Positions 44,733 to 53,286 of a DNA stretch of 64,000 bases are shown in pieces. The stretch is from NCBI GenBank assembly GCA_003583745.1, contig QXPY01000001.1:432780-496779 (forward strand). Reading direction: 5' to 3'. The number at the start of each line of letters is the position of its first letter. The stretch's first letter is position 1. Source of the DNA: Rhodocyclales bacterium GT-UBC. Its GTDB lineage: Bacteria; Pseudomonadota; Gammaproteobacteria; Burkholderiales; Rhodocyclaceae. Below the pieces are notes generated by a model. The model was not told the DNA's origin. It did no database searches and saw only the letters and a list, made by a program, of their open reading frames with translations. Made by a program: the position numbers and the translations under genes.

Positions 44733-45719
44733 ATGAATCCGCTGCGACGAACACTGCTCAAGACGGCCCTGGCCGGTGCCGGCCTCGGTTTGACCGGGCC
44801 GCTACTGGCCGCGCCCACTCCTGCAGCCTTCCCGGGCCGGACAGTCAAGGTCATCGTGCCCTACCCGGCCGGCGGCGTGGTCGATGTCGTCACCCGGATC
44901 GTCACCGAGCACCTGTCTTCGCTCTGGGGCCAGCCGGTGATTGTCGAAAGCCGCCCCGGCGCCAACGGCAACATCGGTGCCGATGCGGTCAGGACGGCTC
45001 CGCCGGATGGTCACACCCTGCTGGTCGGCTCGCTGTTCCTGGCGGTCAATCCCCTGCTCGACAAGAACGCCAAGGTCAGCCCGCGCGATTTCGCCGCCAT
45101 CGGTAGCCTGGGCATGCCGCCCAACCTGCTGGTCGTGCCGGCCGCTTCGCCGGTCAGGACGCTGAAGGAATTCGTCGCGCTGGCCAAGCGCCGGCCGGGC
45201 GAGCTGAACGCGGCGAATCCGGGGGTCGGCAGCTCGAACCATCTGGGTACGGAAATCTTCCAGGCCGAGGCCGGCATCGATCTCAACCTGGTCGGCTACA
45301 AGGGGCAGCCGCCTTTCATCCCGGACCTGTTCAATGGCCAGCTCGACTTCGCCTTCGTCACCGTGGCGCTGGCGGCCACCCATATCCGCAGCGGCAAGTT
45401 GCGGCCGCTGGCAGTGAGCTACAGCGAGCGCCTGAAAAGCTTCCCGGAGATCCCGACGGTAGCCGAGGCCGGTTATCCGCAATCCGCCGTGCTGCCCTGG
45501 AACGGCCTGTTCGCCCCGGCCGGCACGCCGGCGCCGGTGCTGGCCCGGATTGCCGGCGACCTTGAGCGCGTGCTCAAGCTGCCCGACGTGCAGCAACGCT
45601 ACGACGGCCTCGATGCCGTCAATCCCGGCCTGCAACAGGCCGCCTTCGAACGTTTCGTCAGCAGCGAGGAAAGCCGCTGGCGGCGTGTCATCACCGAACG
45701 CAAGATCAAACCCGAATAA
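44733..45719 (+). CDS. TctC-family substrate-binding protein 1
   Basis: 328-residue Bug/TctC-type periplasmic receptor. The N-terminus MNPLRRTLLKTALAGAG has a twin-arginine-like RRTLLK. The mature part has VIVPYPAGGVVDVVTRIVTE, PGANGNIGADAVRTAPPDGH and LVGYKGQPPFIPDLFNGQLD. Clearly more divergent from the two later receptors than they are from each other, so it may bind a different ligand. Followed after 6 bp by the CoA ligase gene. Confidence 0.9.
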   Translation: MNPLRRTLLKTALAGAGLGLTGPLLAAPTPAAFPGRTVKVIVPYPAGGVVDVVTRIVTEHLSSLWGQPVIVESRPGANGNIGADAVRTAPPDGHTLLVGSLFLAVNPLLDKNAKVSPRDFAAIGSLGMPPNLLVVPAASPVRTLKEFVALAKRRPGELNAANPGVGSSNHLGTEIFQAEAGIDLNLVGYKGQPPFIPDLFNGQLDFAFVTVALAATHIRSGKLRPLAVSYSERLKSFPEIPTVAEAGYPQSAVLPWNGLFAPAGTPAPVLARIAGDLERVLKLPDVQQRYDGLDAVNPGLQQAAFERFVSSEESRWRRVITERKIKPE

Positions 45720-45725
45720 AACACA

Positions 45726-47111
45726 ATGAGCCTCAATCCCTACAACCCCTACAACATCTCCACCCGCGACCCGGCCGAATACCAGGCGGCACTGGGCGTC
45801 CACCGCTTTGAAAAGCTGCAGCGCCAGATCCGCTACCTGTGGCAAAACGAAGACTATTTCCGGCCGCGTTTCATTGCCGCCGGGGTCAGCGCGCCGGAAG
45901 ACATCCGCAGTCTCGATGATTTCCGCCGCCTGCCGGCCTTCATGGACAAGGTCAGCCACCGCCAGTCGCAGGAGGATTCGCTGGCCCGCTACAACCATCC
46001 ATTCGGCCTGCACCTGACCGCAGCGCTCGACAAGGTGGTGCATCTGGCCGGCACCTCCGGCACCACCGGCCAGCCGACCTTCTACGCTTTCACCAAGCGC
46101 GATCTGGAAATCTCCCACCAGACGCTGGGGCGTCTGTTTGCCGCCGCCGGCATCGTGCCCGGCGAAACCACTTTCCACGCCTTCGGCCTGTCGCTGTGGC
46201 TGGCCGGCATCACCTACGTGCAGGCGCTGGAAGCCTATGGTGCCCGCCCGGTGGCGCTAGGCGCCGAGGCCGGCGTGCCGAAGATCCTGCGCTATATCGA
46301 ATTCACCCGGCCGACCACGCTGTTCGCCACCCCGTCGATGGTCAATCAACTGATCGACCGGGCGCCCGGCGAAATCGGCAAGCCGGTCGGTGCGCTGGGC
46401 ATCCGCCGCATTCTTTGCGCCGGCGAACCGGGCGCCGGGCTGCCGGCTTTCCGCCAGCGTGTGCGCGAGCATTTCGGGGCGGAGATTTTCGACATGATGG
46501 GTGGCGCCTGGCACAACGCGCTGACTTCTTGCGCCAGCCACGACTACCACGGCATGCACTACCTCACCGACGACAGCTGCTTCCGCTACGACCTGATCGA
46601 TCCGGTGACCAAGGAACCGCTGCTGTTGACCGATGGCGCCGTCGGCGAAGCCTTGCACACCGCCCTCGATTACGAAGCTGCACCGGCCTTCCGCTACGCC
46701 ACCGGCGACATCATCAAGATCCACGTCGGGGAATGCCCGGGTTGCGGCGTCTTCGGCACGCGCATGGAAATCGTCGGCCGGGTCGACGACATGCTGGCCA
46801 TCAAGGGTGTCAAGGTCTATCCCGCGGCCATCCAGAACGTCGTGCTGCAGTTCCAGCCGGAGATTTCCGGCGAGCTGCGCATCCGCCTCGATGCCCCGCC
46901 ACCACGGGTCGAGGGGCAGTTGCGCCTGGTCATCGAAGCCAGTCCGGAAACGCCTGAATCGGCCTGGCCGAATCTCGCCAACCGCATTGAAAACCGCATT
47001 CGCGAACTGCTCACCTTCCGCCCGGCGGTCAGCATCCTGCCGTACGGCAGCCTGCCACGCTCCGGCCAGAAGACCAAGCTGATCGAAATCGCCCCGCAAA
47101 CACCGGCCTGA
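45726..47111 (+). CDS. PaaK-like AMP-forming acyl/aryl-CoA ligase
   Basis: 461-residue adenylate-forming ligase of the phenylacetate-CoA ligase branch. The ATP P-loop is in LAGTSGTTGQPTFYAFT, the adenylation core includes MMGGAWHNALTSCASHDYHG and RYATGDIIKIHVGECPGCG, and the C-terminal hinge is IVGRVDDMLAIKGVKVYPAAI. The two cysteines in ECPGCG are typical of the branch. It would activate the imported carboxylate as its CoA thioester. The acid is unknown. Confidence 0.88.
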   Translation: MSLNPYNPYNISTRDPAEYQAALGVHRFEKLQRQIRYLWQNEDYFRPRFIAAGVSAPEDIRSLDDFRRLPAFMDKVSHRQSQEDSLARYNHPFGLHLTAALDKVVHLAGTSGTTGQPTFYAFTKRDLEISHQTLGRLFAAAGIVPGETTFHAFGLSLWLAGITYVQALEAYGARPVALGAEAGVPKILRYIEFTRPTTLFATPSMVNQLIDRAPGEIGKPVGALGIRRILCAGEPGAGLPAFRQRVREHFGAEIFDMMGGAWHNALTSCASHDYHGMHYLTDDSCFRYDLIDPVTKEPLLLTDGAVGEALHTALDYEAAPAFRYATGDIIKIHVGECPGCGVFGTRMEIVGRVDDMLAIKGVKVYPAAIQNVVLQFQPEISGELRIRLDAPPPRVEGQLRLVIEASPETPESAWPNLANRIENRIRELLTFRPAVSILPYGSLPRSGQKTKLIEIAPQTPA

Positions 47112-47135
47112 GCGCCTACACCCCAAGGAATCCCC

Positions 47136-48164
47136 ATGACTTCATCCCAACGCCGGCTTTTCCCCGACTTCATCCTCGGCCCGCTCAAGGGCGTCGCCGC
47201 CACGCTGCTCTCGCTGGGCATCGGTAGCGCCCTGCTCGCCACCAGCGAGCCTGCCCGGGCCGATACCTGGCCGGCCAAGCCGATCAAGCTGGTCGTGCCC
47301 TACCCGCCGGGCGGCGCCGCCGATGCCGTCGCCCGCCTCTACGCCGAAAAACTGGGCGAAAGCCTCAAGCAGCCGGTGCTGGTCGAAAACAAGGCGGGCG
47401 CCGGTACGGCCATTGCCGCCGAGTTTGTCGCCAACGCACCGGCCGACGGCTACACGCTGTCGCTGGTGCCGACCGGGCAACTGACCGTGCTGCCCCATAT
47501 CGCCAAGAATCTGCGCTTCGATCCTCTGAACAGCTTCGCCCCGATTTCGCTGCTCGCCTCGACGGCGGTGGTGATCGCCGCCAACCCGACGGTGCCGGCC
47601 GGCAACGTCAAGGAACTGGTCGCACTGGTCAAGGCCAAGCCGGGCAAGCTGAGCTATTCGTCGAGCGGCAGCGGCACGATCATCCATCTCGCCGGCGAGA
47701 ATTTCCGCCTGTCCACCGGCACCGACATCCTGCACGTACCGTTCAAGGGCAGCGCGCCGGCTGTCACCGCATTGCTCGGTGGTGAAGTCGACCTGGCCTT
47801 CGACACGCTGACCGTGCTGGCACCGCAGATCAAGGCCGGCAAAGTCAAGGGCATCGCCATCGCCAGCAAGAAGCGCTCGCCGCTGCTGCCCGGTGTCCCG
47901 ACGGTGGCCGAGGCCGGTTACCCGGATTACGACGTGGTGTCGTGGTTCGGCCTGGCTGCGCCGGCCGGTACGCCTGATGCCGTGGTCAAGCGCCTCAACG
48001 CCGAGGTCCAGGTCATTGCCGCCCAGCCGGCCGCGCAGGAAAAACTGGCGGCGCAGGGGCTGGAAGCCTGGCCCTCGACGCCGACGCAGTTTGCCGAACG
48101 CATTCGCAGCGACCACGCCAAGTACGGCCGCATCGTCAAAGCCTCCGGCGCCACCTTCGACTGA
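47136..48164 (+). CDS. TctC-family substrate-binding protein 2
   Basis: 342-residue periplasmic receptor with a long signal region (about 42 residues ending EPARA-DTWPAKP) and the Bug motifs KLVVPYPPGGAADAVARLYA, AGAGTAIAAEFVANAPADG and HVPFKGSAPAVTALLGGEVD. Closely paralogous to the third receptor (same PxGGAxDAV and GSAPA segments), pointing to duplication within the operon. Confidence 0.9.
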   Translation: MTSSQRRLFPDFILGPLKGVAATLLSLGIGSALLATSEPARADTWPAKPIKLVVPYPPGGAADAVARLYAEKLGESLKQPVLVENKAGAGTAIAAEFVANAPADGYTLSLVPTGQLTVLPHIAKNLRFDPLNSFAPISLLASTAVVIAANPTVPAGNVKELVALVKAKPGKLSYSSSGSGTIIHLAGENFRLSTGTDILHVPFKGSAPAVTALLGGEVDLAFDTLTVLAPQIKAGKVKGIAIASKKRSPLLPGVPTVAEAGYPDYDVVSWFGLAAPAGTPDAVVKRLNAEVQVIAAQPAAQEKLAAQGLEAWPSTPTQFAERIRSDHAKYGRIVKASGATFD

Positions 48165-48172
48165 GTCCGGCC

Positions 48173-49132
48173 ATGGCACGTTCCCAGCCCAGGAAAACCG
48201 CTCCGGCGAGCAGCAGCCAGCCGGGCTACCTGCCGCCGATTGCCTACATGGAACGGACCCGCGCCTATTACCTGGCGCTGGGTTACCCCGAACCTTACGT
48301 CTGGGCGCACCACGACACAGTGCCCTTCCAGCCGCTGAAAAAGCCGCTGGCCGAGAGCCGGGTCGCCATCGTTACCACGGCCGCGCCCTTCAAGCCGGAA
48401 GCCGGGCCGCAGGGGCCGGGCGCGCCCTATAACGCCGCCGCCAAGTTCTACAAGGTCTATGCCGGCGACAGCGCGACGGACCACGATCTGCGCATCGCCC
48501 ATGTCGCCATCGACCGGCACCACACGACGATGGAAGACAGCAACAGCTGGTTTCCGCTGCCCGTGCTGCGCTGCTTCGCCGAGGTCGGGCGGGTTCAGCT
48601 GGCGCCGCGCTTCTTCGGCTTTCCGACCAATCGCAGCCAGCGTCACACCAACGAGGTGGATTGCCCGGAACTGCTCCGCCAGTGCCAGGCCGATGCGGTC
48701 GATGTCGCCGTGCTGGTCGCCAATTGCCCGGTCTGCCACCAGAGCCTGGCGCTGGCCGCCCGCCATCTCGAAGCCAACGGCATCAGCACGGTGCTGCTCG
48801 GTTGTGCCCGCGATGTCGTCGAGCACTGCGGCGTGCCGCGCTTTCTGTTCAGCGACTTCCCGCTCGGCAATGCCGCCGGCTTGCCGAACGACCCGACCAG
48901 CCAGACGCTGACGCTCGAATTCGCCCTCGGCCTGCTTGAAACGGCCCGCGCACCGCGCAGCACCGAACAGTCGCCGCTGCGCTGGTCCGACGACGACCAA
49001 TGGAAGCTTGATTACGCCAACCCCGACCGCCTCGATGCCGACGAACTGGCGCGCTTGCGTCACGAAGCCGAGGCGGCCCGCTTGCATGCCAAAAAGCTGA
49101 GGGAACAGACCCTCGGCCAAATCATCGATTAA
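48173..49132 (+). CDS. GrdB-like protein (glycine/sarcosine/betaine reductase selenoprotein B family, Cys form)
   Basis: 319 residues resembling the catalytic subunit family of glycine/proline reductases: AESRVAIVTTAAPF, DHDLRIAHVAIDRHHTTMED, EVGRVQLAPRFFGFPTN, and VLVANCPVCHQSLALAARHL, where a CPVC motif stands in place of selenocysteine. Family members are known from anaerobic amino-acid reduction, but Cys versions in aerobic proteobacterial Tct operons have no established reaction. Given the surrounding genes, reductive cleavage of a C-S or C-N bond is possible; this is speculation. Confidence 0.75.
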   Translation: MARSQPRKTAPASSSQPGYLPPIAYMERTRAYYLALGYPEPYVWAHHDTVPFQPLKKPLAESRVAIVTTAAPFKPEAGPQGPGAPYNAAAKFYKVYAGDSATDHDLRIAHVAIDRHHTTMEDSNSWFPLPVLRCFAEVGRVQLAPRFFGFPTNRSQRHTNEVDCPELLRQCQADAVDVAVLVANCPVCHQSLALAARHLEANGISTVLLGCARDVVEHCGVPRFLFSDFPLGNAAGLPNDPTSQTLTLEFALGLLETARAPRSTEQSPLRWSDDDQWKLDYANPDRLDADELARLRHEAEAARLHAKKLREQTLGQIID

Positions 49133-49141
49133 AGGAACCTC

Positions 49142-49879
49142 ATGCCAGTAGTCCTCTACGAATCCCGCGACGGCGTTGCCGAAATCACCCTCAATCGCCC
49201 GGAAAAATACAACGTCCTGACCCACGAGCTCGTCGCCGAATTGCGCGCCGCCTGGGAGCGTTTCAACGCCAGCGACGACCGCGTCGCCATTCTGGCTGGC
49301 GCCGGCAGCAAGGCCTTCACCGCCGGCGCCGACCTGCGCGATATCCCGCACGACCTGTGGCGGGCCATTCCCGGTGCCGGCATCGCGGTGAACAAGCCGA
49401 TCATCGCCGTCACCGCCGGCCTGGTGGTGGGCGGCGGCCTGGTGCTGGTGCAGTTCGCCGACCTGGCGATTGCCGCCGACAACAGCGTTTTTTCCTACCC
49501 GGAAGCCAAGGTCGGCTTCTCCGGCGGCTTGATCAGCTCGCTGGCCGCCCGCATCCCGCACAAGGTGGCGATGGAGCTGCTGCTGGTCGGCGGCCGCATC
49601 GATGCCCGCCGGGCCTATGAAGTCGGCCTGGTCAATCGCGTCGTGCCGCTCGGCGAGGAACTCGCCGCCGCCCGCGAACTGGCCGCACAGATCGCCGCCA
49701 ATGCGCCGCTGGTCGTGCAACTGCTCAAGGGCTTCGTCGGTCAGGTCATTGCCAAGGGACCAACCGAAGCTGCCGCCATTGCCCGCGCCGAAATCGAAAA
49801 GATCAACACCTCCAGCGACTTCGACGAGGGCATTGCCGCCTTTGTCGAAAAACGCCTGCCGCATTTCAGCGGCGCCTAA
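49142..49879 (+). CDS. Enoyl-CoA hydratase/isomerase family protein
   Basis: 245-residue crotonase-fold protein: ITLNRPEKYNVLTHELVAEL, oxyanion hole AGADLRDIP with ITAGLVVGGGLVLVQFADLA-like glycine motif, and FSYPEAKVGFSGGLISSLAA. It lacks the second catalytic Glu at the classical hydratase site (Gly-Phe-Ser here), so hydration is uncertain; isomerase or lyase chemistry is possible. Acts after the CoA ligase of the operon. Confidence 0.88.
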   Translation: MPVVLYESRDGVAEITLNRPEKYNVLTHELVAELRAAWERFNASDDRVAILAGAGSKAFTAGADLRDIPHDLWRAIPGAGIAVNKPIIAVTAGLVVGGGLVLVQFADLAIAADNSVFSYPEAKVGFSGGLISSLAARIPHKVAMELLLVGGRIDARRAYEVGLVNRVVPLGEELAAARELAAQIAANAPLVVQLLKGFVGQVIAKGPTEAAAIARAEIEKINTSSDFDEGIAAFVEKRLPHFSGA

Positions 49880-49930
49880 GTCACCAACAATCTCAACAAC
49901 ACTCTCACCAACAATCCCCAGGAGAACCGC

Positions 49931-50896
49931 ATGTCCCTGAAGAAAACCCTGGTTGCCGCTGCGCTCGGCGCCATCAGCCTGCTCGCCCAGGCCGACACTT
50001 GGCCGAGCAAACCGATCAAGCTGATCGTCGCCTTCCCGCCGGGCGGCGCCTCCGATGCCGTCGGCCGCCTTTACGCCGAAAAGCTGTCGGAAGCCCTGAA
50101 ACAGCCGGTCATCGTCGACAACAAACCGGGCGCCGGTACGGCCATCGCCGCCGAAGCCGCCGCCAAGGCCGCACCGGACGGTTACACGCTGTCGCTGGCG
50201 CCGGCCGGGCAACTGACCGTACTGCCCAATATCAGCAAGACGCTGAACTACGATCCGTTCAAGGATTTCGCCCCGGTCGCCGTGGTCGCCTCGGTGCCCT
50301 ACGTCATCGCGGCAGCGCCCAATACCGGCATCAACAACCTCAAGGACCTGATCGCCAAGGCGAAAAAGGAACCGGGCAAGTTCACCTATTCTTCATGCGG
50401 CAACGGCACGCTGTGCCATCTCAGCGGCGAACTGTTCAAGACCCTGACCGGCACCGACATCCTGCACATTCCCTACAAGGGCAGCGCCCCGGCCATCACC
50501 GCGCTGCTTGGCGGCGAAGTCAGCCTGGCCTTCGATACGCTGCAGGTGCTGGCGCCGCAGGTCAAGGCCGGCAAGGTCAAGGGCCTGGCGATCAGCAGCG
50601 CCAAGCGCTCCTTCCTGCTGCCCGACTTGCCGACCGCAGCCGAAGCCGGCTTGCCCAACTATGAAATCAGCTCCTGGTTCGGCGTGGTGGTACCGGCGGC
50701 GACGCCGAAGGAAATCGTCAATCGCCTCAATGCCGAGCTGACCCGAATCGCCAACTCAACCGAGGTCAAGGGGCGTTTTGCCGCCCAGGGCGTCGATGTG
50801 CTGAACTCGACGCCGGAAGGCTTTGCCAAGCTGATTCGCGAAGATCACGCCCGCTGGGGCAAGGTGGTCAAGGCCTCGGGCGCCAAGCTGGATTGA
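49931..50896 (+). CDS. TctC-family substrate-binding protein 3
   Basis: 321-residue periplasmic receptor with a signal peptide (MSLKKTLVAAALGAISLLAQA-DTW) and Bug motifs [38 protein letters not shown] and HIPYKGSAPAITALLGGEVS. Strongly similar to receptor 2. YSSCGNGTLCHLSGELF carries two cysteines that could form a disulfide not present in receptor 2 (YSSSGSGTIIHLAGENF). Confidence 0.9.
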   Translation: MSLKKTLVAAALGAISLLAQADTWPSKPIKLIVAFPPGGASDAVGRLYAEKLSEALKQPVIVDNKPGAGTAIAAEAAAKAAPDGYTLSLAPAGQLTVLPNISKTLNYDPFKDFAPVAVVASVPYVIAAAPNTGINNLKDLIAKAKKEPGKFTYSSCGNGTLCHLSGELFKTLTGTDILHIPYKGSAPAITALLGGEVSLAFDTLQVLAPQVKAGKVKGLAISSAKRSFLLPDLPTAAEAGLPNYEISSWFGVVVPAATPKEIVNRLNAELTRIANSTEVKGRFAAQGVDVLNSTPEGFAKLIREDHARWGKVVKASGAKLD

Positions 50897-50903
50897 GCCA
50901 ACG

Positions 50904-51656
50904 ATGAGCCAAGCCCCCACCCCACAGCAGGCGGCGCGTCTCGATCTGGCCGCCGCTTGCCGCCTGATCGCCCATTTCGGCTGGACCGACCTGCTTGCCA
51001 CCCATGTCTCGATCCGCGTGCCCGGCCGCCATGACCGCTACCTGATCAACCCGCTCGGCCTGCTTTACGACGAGGTGACCGCGTCATCGATCCTCGAGGT
51101 CGATCTCGACGGGCGGGTCGTTGCCGGCGACGGCGACGTGAATCCGGCCGGCATCGTCATCCATGGCGCAATCCACGCCGCCGTGCCGGAAGCGGCGGCG
51201 GTGGTGCATCTGCACAGCCGCGAAGGCGTTGCCGTCGCCACCCAGCAAGACGGCTTGTTACCGCTGACCCAGATGTCGCTGATGGTGCTCGGCCAACTGG
51301 CTTACCACGACTTCCACGGCGTCGTGCTCGACGAAGACGAACGCGGCACGCTGCTCGCCGCGATGGGCAACAAGCCGCTGCTCATGCTGCGCAACCACGG
51401 CACTTTGGCCGTCGGCCGCGACATGGCCGAAGCCTTCTCGCGCATCTGGCGCCTGGAACGGGCTTGCCGCTTCCAGCTGGCCGCCCAGTCGGCCGGGGTG
51501 CCGTTGCAGCCGCTGCCGGATGCAGTGATCGCCAGAACCCTGCAACAGGCCGAGCTGATCTATGGCCGCCAGGCCAGCTTCTTCCCGAGCGGACGCCGCG
51601 AATGGGCGGCACTGCTCCGCCTGCTCGACCGCCAGTCGCCGGACTACCGCCTGTAG
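50904..51656 (+). CDS. Class II aldolase/adducin family protein
   Basis: 250-residue class II aldolase fold. Zn ligands are in AAVVHLHSREGVAVAT (HxH) and a third His in LLMLRNHGTLAVGRDMAEAF; the phosphate/substrate loop is HVSIRVPGRHDRYLINPLGL. Members include fuculose-phosphate aldolase and many decarboxylases/aldolases of catabolic operons. It starts 7 bp after the receptor gene. Substrate unknown; probably retro-aldol cleavage or epimerisation late in the pathway. Confidence 0.88.
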   Translation: MSQAPTPQQAARLDLAAACRLIAHFGWTDLLATHVSIRVPGRHDRYLINPLGLLYDEVTASSILEVDLDGRVVAGDGDVNPAGIVIHGAIHAAVPEAAAVVHLHSREGVAVATQQDGLLPLTQMSLMVLGQLAYHDFHGVVLDEDERGTLLAAMGNKPLLMLRNHGTLAVGRDMAEAFSRIWRLERACRFQLAAQSAGVPLQPLPDAVIARTLQQAELIYGRQASFFPSGRREWAALLRLLDRQSPDYRL

Positions 51657-51661
51657 AACGA

Positions 51662-52714
51662 ATGACGACATCGACAGCATTCAGGCGCATCGCCATCTTC
51701 GGCGCTGGTGCGCTCGGTCTCTATATCGGCGGTCGCCTGGCGCAGGCCGGCCAGCAGGTGACGCTGGTCGTCCGTCCGGGCAGTACGCTTGCCTTGCCGC
51801 TGCTGATCGAGGAGCAAGGCCGGATCGAGACCTGCGCAACGCTTGCCGTCGGCAGCAGCGACCGGGGCGAAGCGCAGGACCTGGTCGTCATCGCCGTCAA
51901 GGCCCACCAGTTACCGGCTGCCTGGCCGGAAATCCGGCGCTGGATCGGACCTGAAACCCGACTGCTGTTCATCCAGAACGGTCTGCCCTGGTGGTACTTC
52001 CTGGGCGAAGGCGGGCCGCATGACGGCCGAACGCTGCTCGCCAGCGACCCGGATGGCCGACTGGCGGCGGAGGTCGATCTGCAGCGCAGCATTGCCTGCA
52101 TCGTCCACAAGTCGGCCGAGCGGCGCGACCGCCAGCATGTTGTGGCGGTCAATACGCCGGGTGACCGCTTCATCATCGGGCAGCCGCAAGGCGGCCAGGA
52201 TGCGGCGCTGGCCAAGCTGGCCGAACTGATGCGCGGTGCCGGACTGCCCGTCGAGATCAGCCCCGACCTGCGCGCTTCGGTGTGGGAGAAGCTGTACGGC
52301 AATGTCGCGCTCAATCCGCTCAGTGCGATCACCGGCTGCGATCTCGCCACCATGCTGGCCAAACCGGAAACCCGCCGCCTGATCGAAAGCAGTATCGAGG
52401 AAGCGATTGCCGTCGCCCGTGCCTGTGGCATCCAGACCGCCACCCGCGCAGCCGAGCGCTTGCGGCGGGCCGACCAGGTGGCGGCACGCGGTTCGGTACG
52501 CACCTCGATGTTGCAGGATCGCCTGGCCGGCCGCCGGCTGGAAGTCGGCCCGATCATCGGTGCGGTTGTCGAACTCGCCCGCCTGCAGGGCGTCGCGACA
52601 CCTCACCTCGATACCCTTTATGCTTGCGCCTCGGCCATTTCAGAACGGATTGACGAACCGACCGGCGCAGCCATTCCCATCACTCACGAACAATCCACGA
52701 GGAAAACTGCATGA
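51662..52714 (+). CDS. 2-Dehydropantoate 2-reductase-family (PanE/ApbA-like) oxidoreductase
   Basis: 350 residues: N-terminal Rossmann motif IAIFGAGALGLYIGGRLAQA, NADP-site IAVKAHQLPAAW, FIQNGLPWW, and the C-terminal catalytic Lys in SVWEKLYGNVALNPLSAITG. Longer than PanE (about 303), and set in a catabolic operon, so it more likely reduces or oxidises a 2-keto/2-hydroxy acid than makes pantoate. The start ATG 6 bp after the aldolase stop is preferred over one inside that gene. Its stop overlaps the dioxygenase start (ATGA). Confidence 0.85.
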   Translation: MTTSTAFRRIAIFGAGALGLYIGGRLAQAGQQVTLVVRPGSTLALPLLIEEQGRIETCATLAVGSSDRGEAQDLVVIAVKAHQLPAAWPEIRRWIGPETRLLFIQNGLPWWYFLGEGGPHDGRTLLASDPDGRLAAEVDLQRSIACIVHKSAERRDRQHVVAVNTPGDRFIIGQPQGGQDAALAKLAELMRGAGLPVEISPDLRASVWEKLYGNVALNPLSAITGCDLATMLAKPETRRLIESSIEEAIAVARACGIQTATRAAERLRRADQVAARGSVRTSMLQDRLAGRRLEVGPIIGAVVELARLQGVATPHLDTLYACASAISERIDEPTGAAIPITHEQSTRKTA

Positions 52715-53283
52715 GCTCACAAAAACTGCTCGACTTTGTCCAGGGCATCACCCGTCTGCTGGACACCCAGCCCAACGAGGACACCATCCTGATCCAGGGC
52801 CAGAAACTGCTGGCCCAGCTGGTCGCCAGCGACGACTGGCTGCCCGAGCAATTCGCCCAGCCGCATCCGCAGTACTACCAGCAATACCTGCTCTACGCCG
52901 ATCCGCTCGACCGCGTGTCGATCGTCAGCTTCGTCTGGGGCCCGGGCCAGAAGACGCCGGTGCATGACCACCTGACCTGGGGCCTGGTCGGCGGCCTGCG
53001 CGGCCGCGAGCGGGAAACCAGCTACGAGAAGCAGCCGGACGGCAGCTACCGCGCTGCCGGCACGGCCCTGCTGCTGCCCGGCCAGACTACCGCCGTCTCG
53101 CCGCGCATCGGCGATGTGCACGAAGTCGCCAACGATCTCGACGATCAGCCGTCGATCAGCATCCACGTCTATGGACGTAATATCGGCCGGGTTCAGCGCC
53201 ATGTCTTCGATCCGCTCAGTGGCGCCGAGAAATCCTTCGTTTCCGGTTACGCCAGCAATGTCGTACCCAATTTGTGGAGTTGA
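52711..53283 (+). CDS. Cysteine dioxygenase-family thiol dioxygenase
   Basis: 190-residue cupin: FVWGPGQKTPVHDHLTWGLV gives two iron-ligand histidines (HDH) and the third is in IGDVHEVAND. The Gln in WGPGQ marks the group that contains 3-mercaptopropionate dioxygenases rather than Arg-type cysteine dioxygenases. It oxidises a thiol to a sulfinate with O2. Followed by a multi-domain rhodanese, so the operon clearly handles sulfur. The thiol substrate is not defined. Confidence 0.85.
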   Translation: MSSQKLLDFVQGITRLLDTQPNEDTILIQGQKLLAQLVASDDWLPEQFAQPHPQYYQQYLLYADPLDRVSIVSFVWGPGQKTPVHDHLTWGLVGGLRGRERETSYEKQPDGSYRAAGTALLLPGQTTAVSPRIGDVHEVANDLDDQPSISIHVYGRNIGRVQRHVFDPLSGAEKSFVSGYASNVVPNLWS

Positions 53284-53286
53284 ACC

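Noticed and set aside
47927..50212. Very long open frame (761 codons) on the minus strand opposite the TctC/GrdB/enoyl-CoA hydratase genes
   Set aside because: Antisense frame kept open by high GC and codon bias of the real plus-strand genes; low-complexity translation, no ribosome site, no domain.
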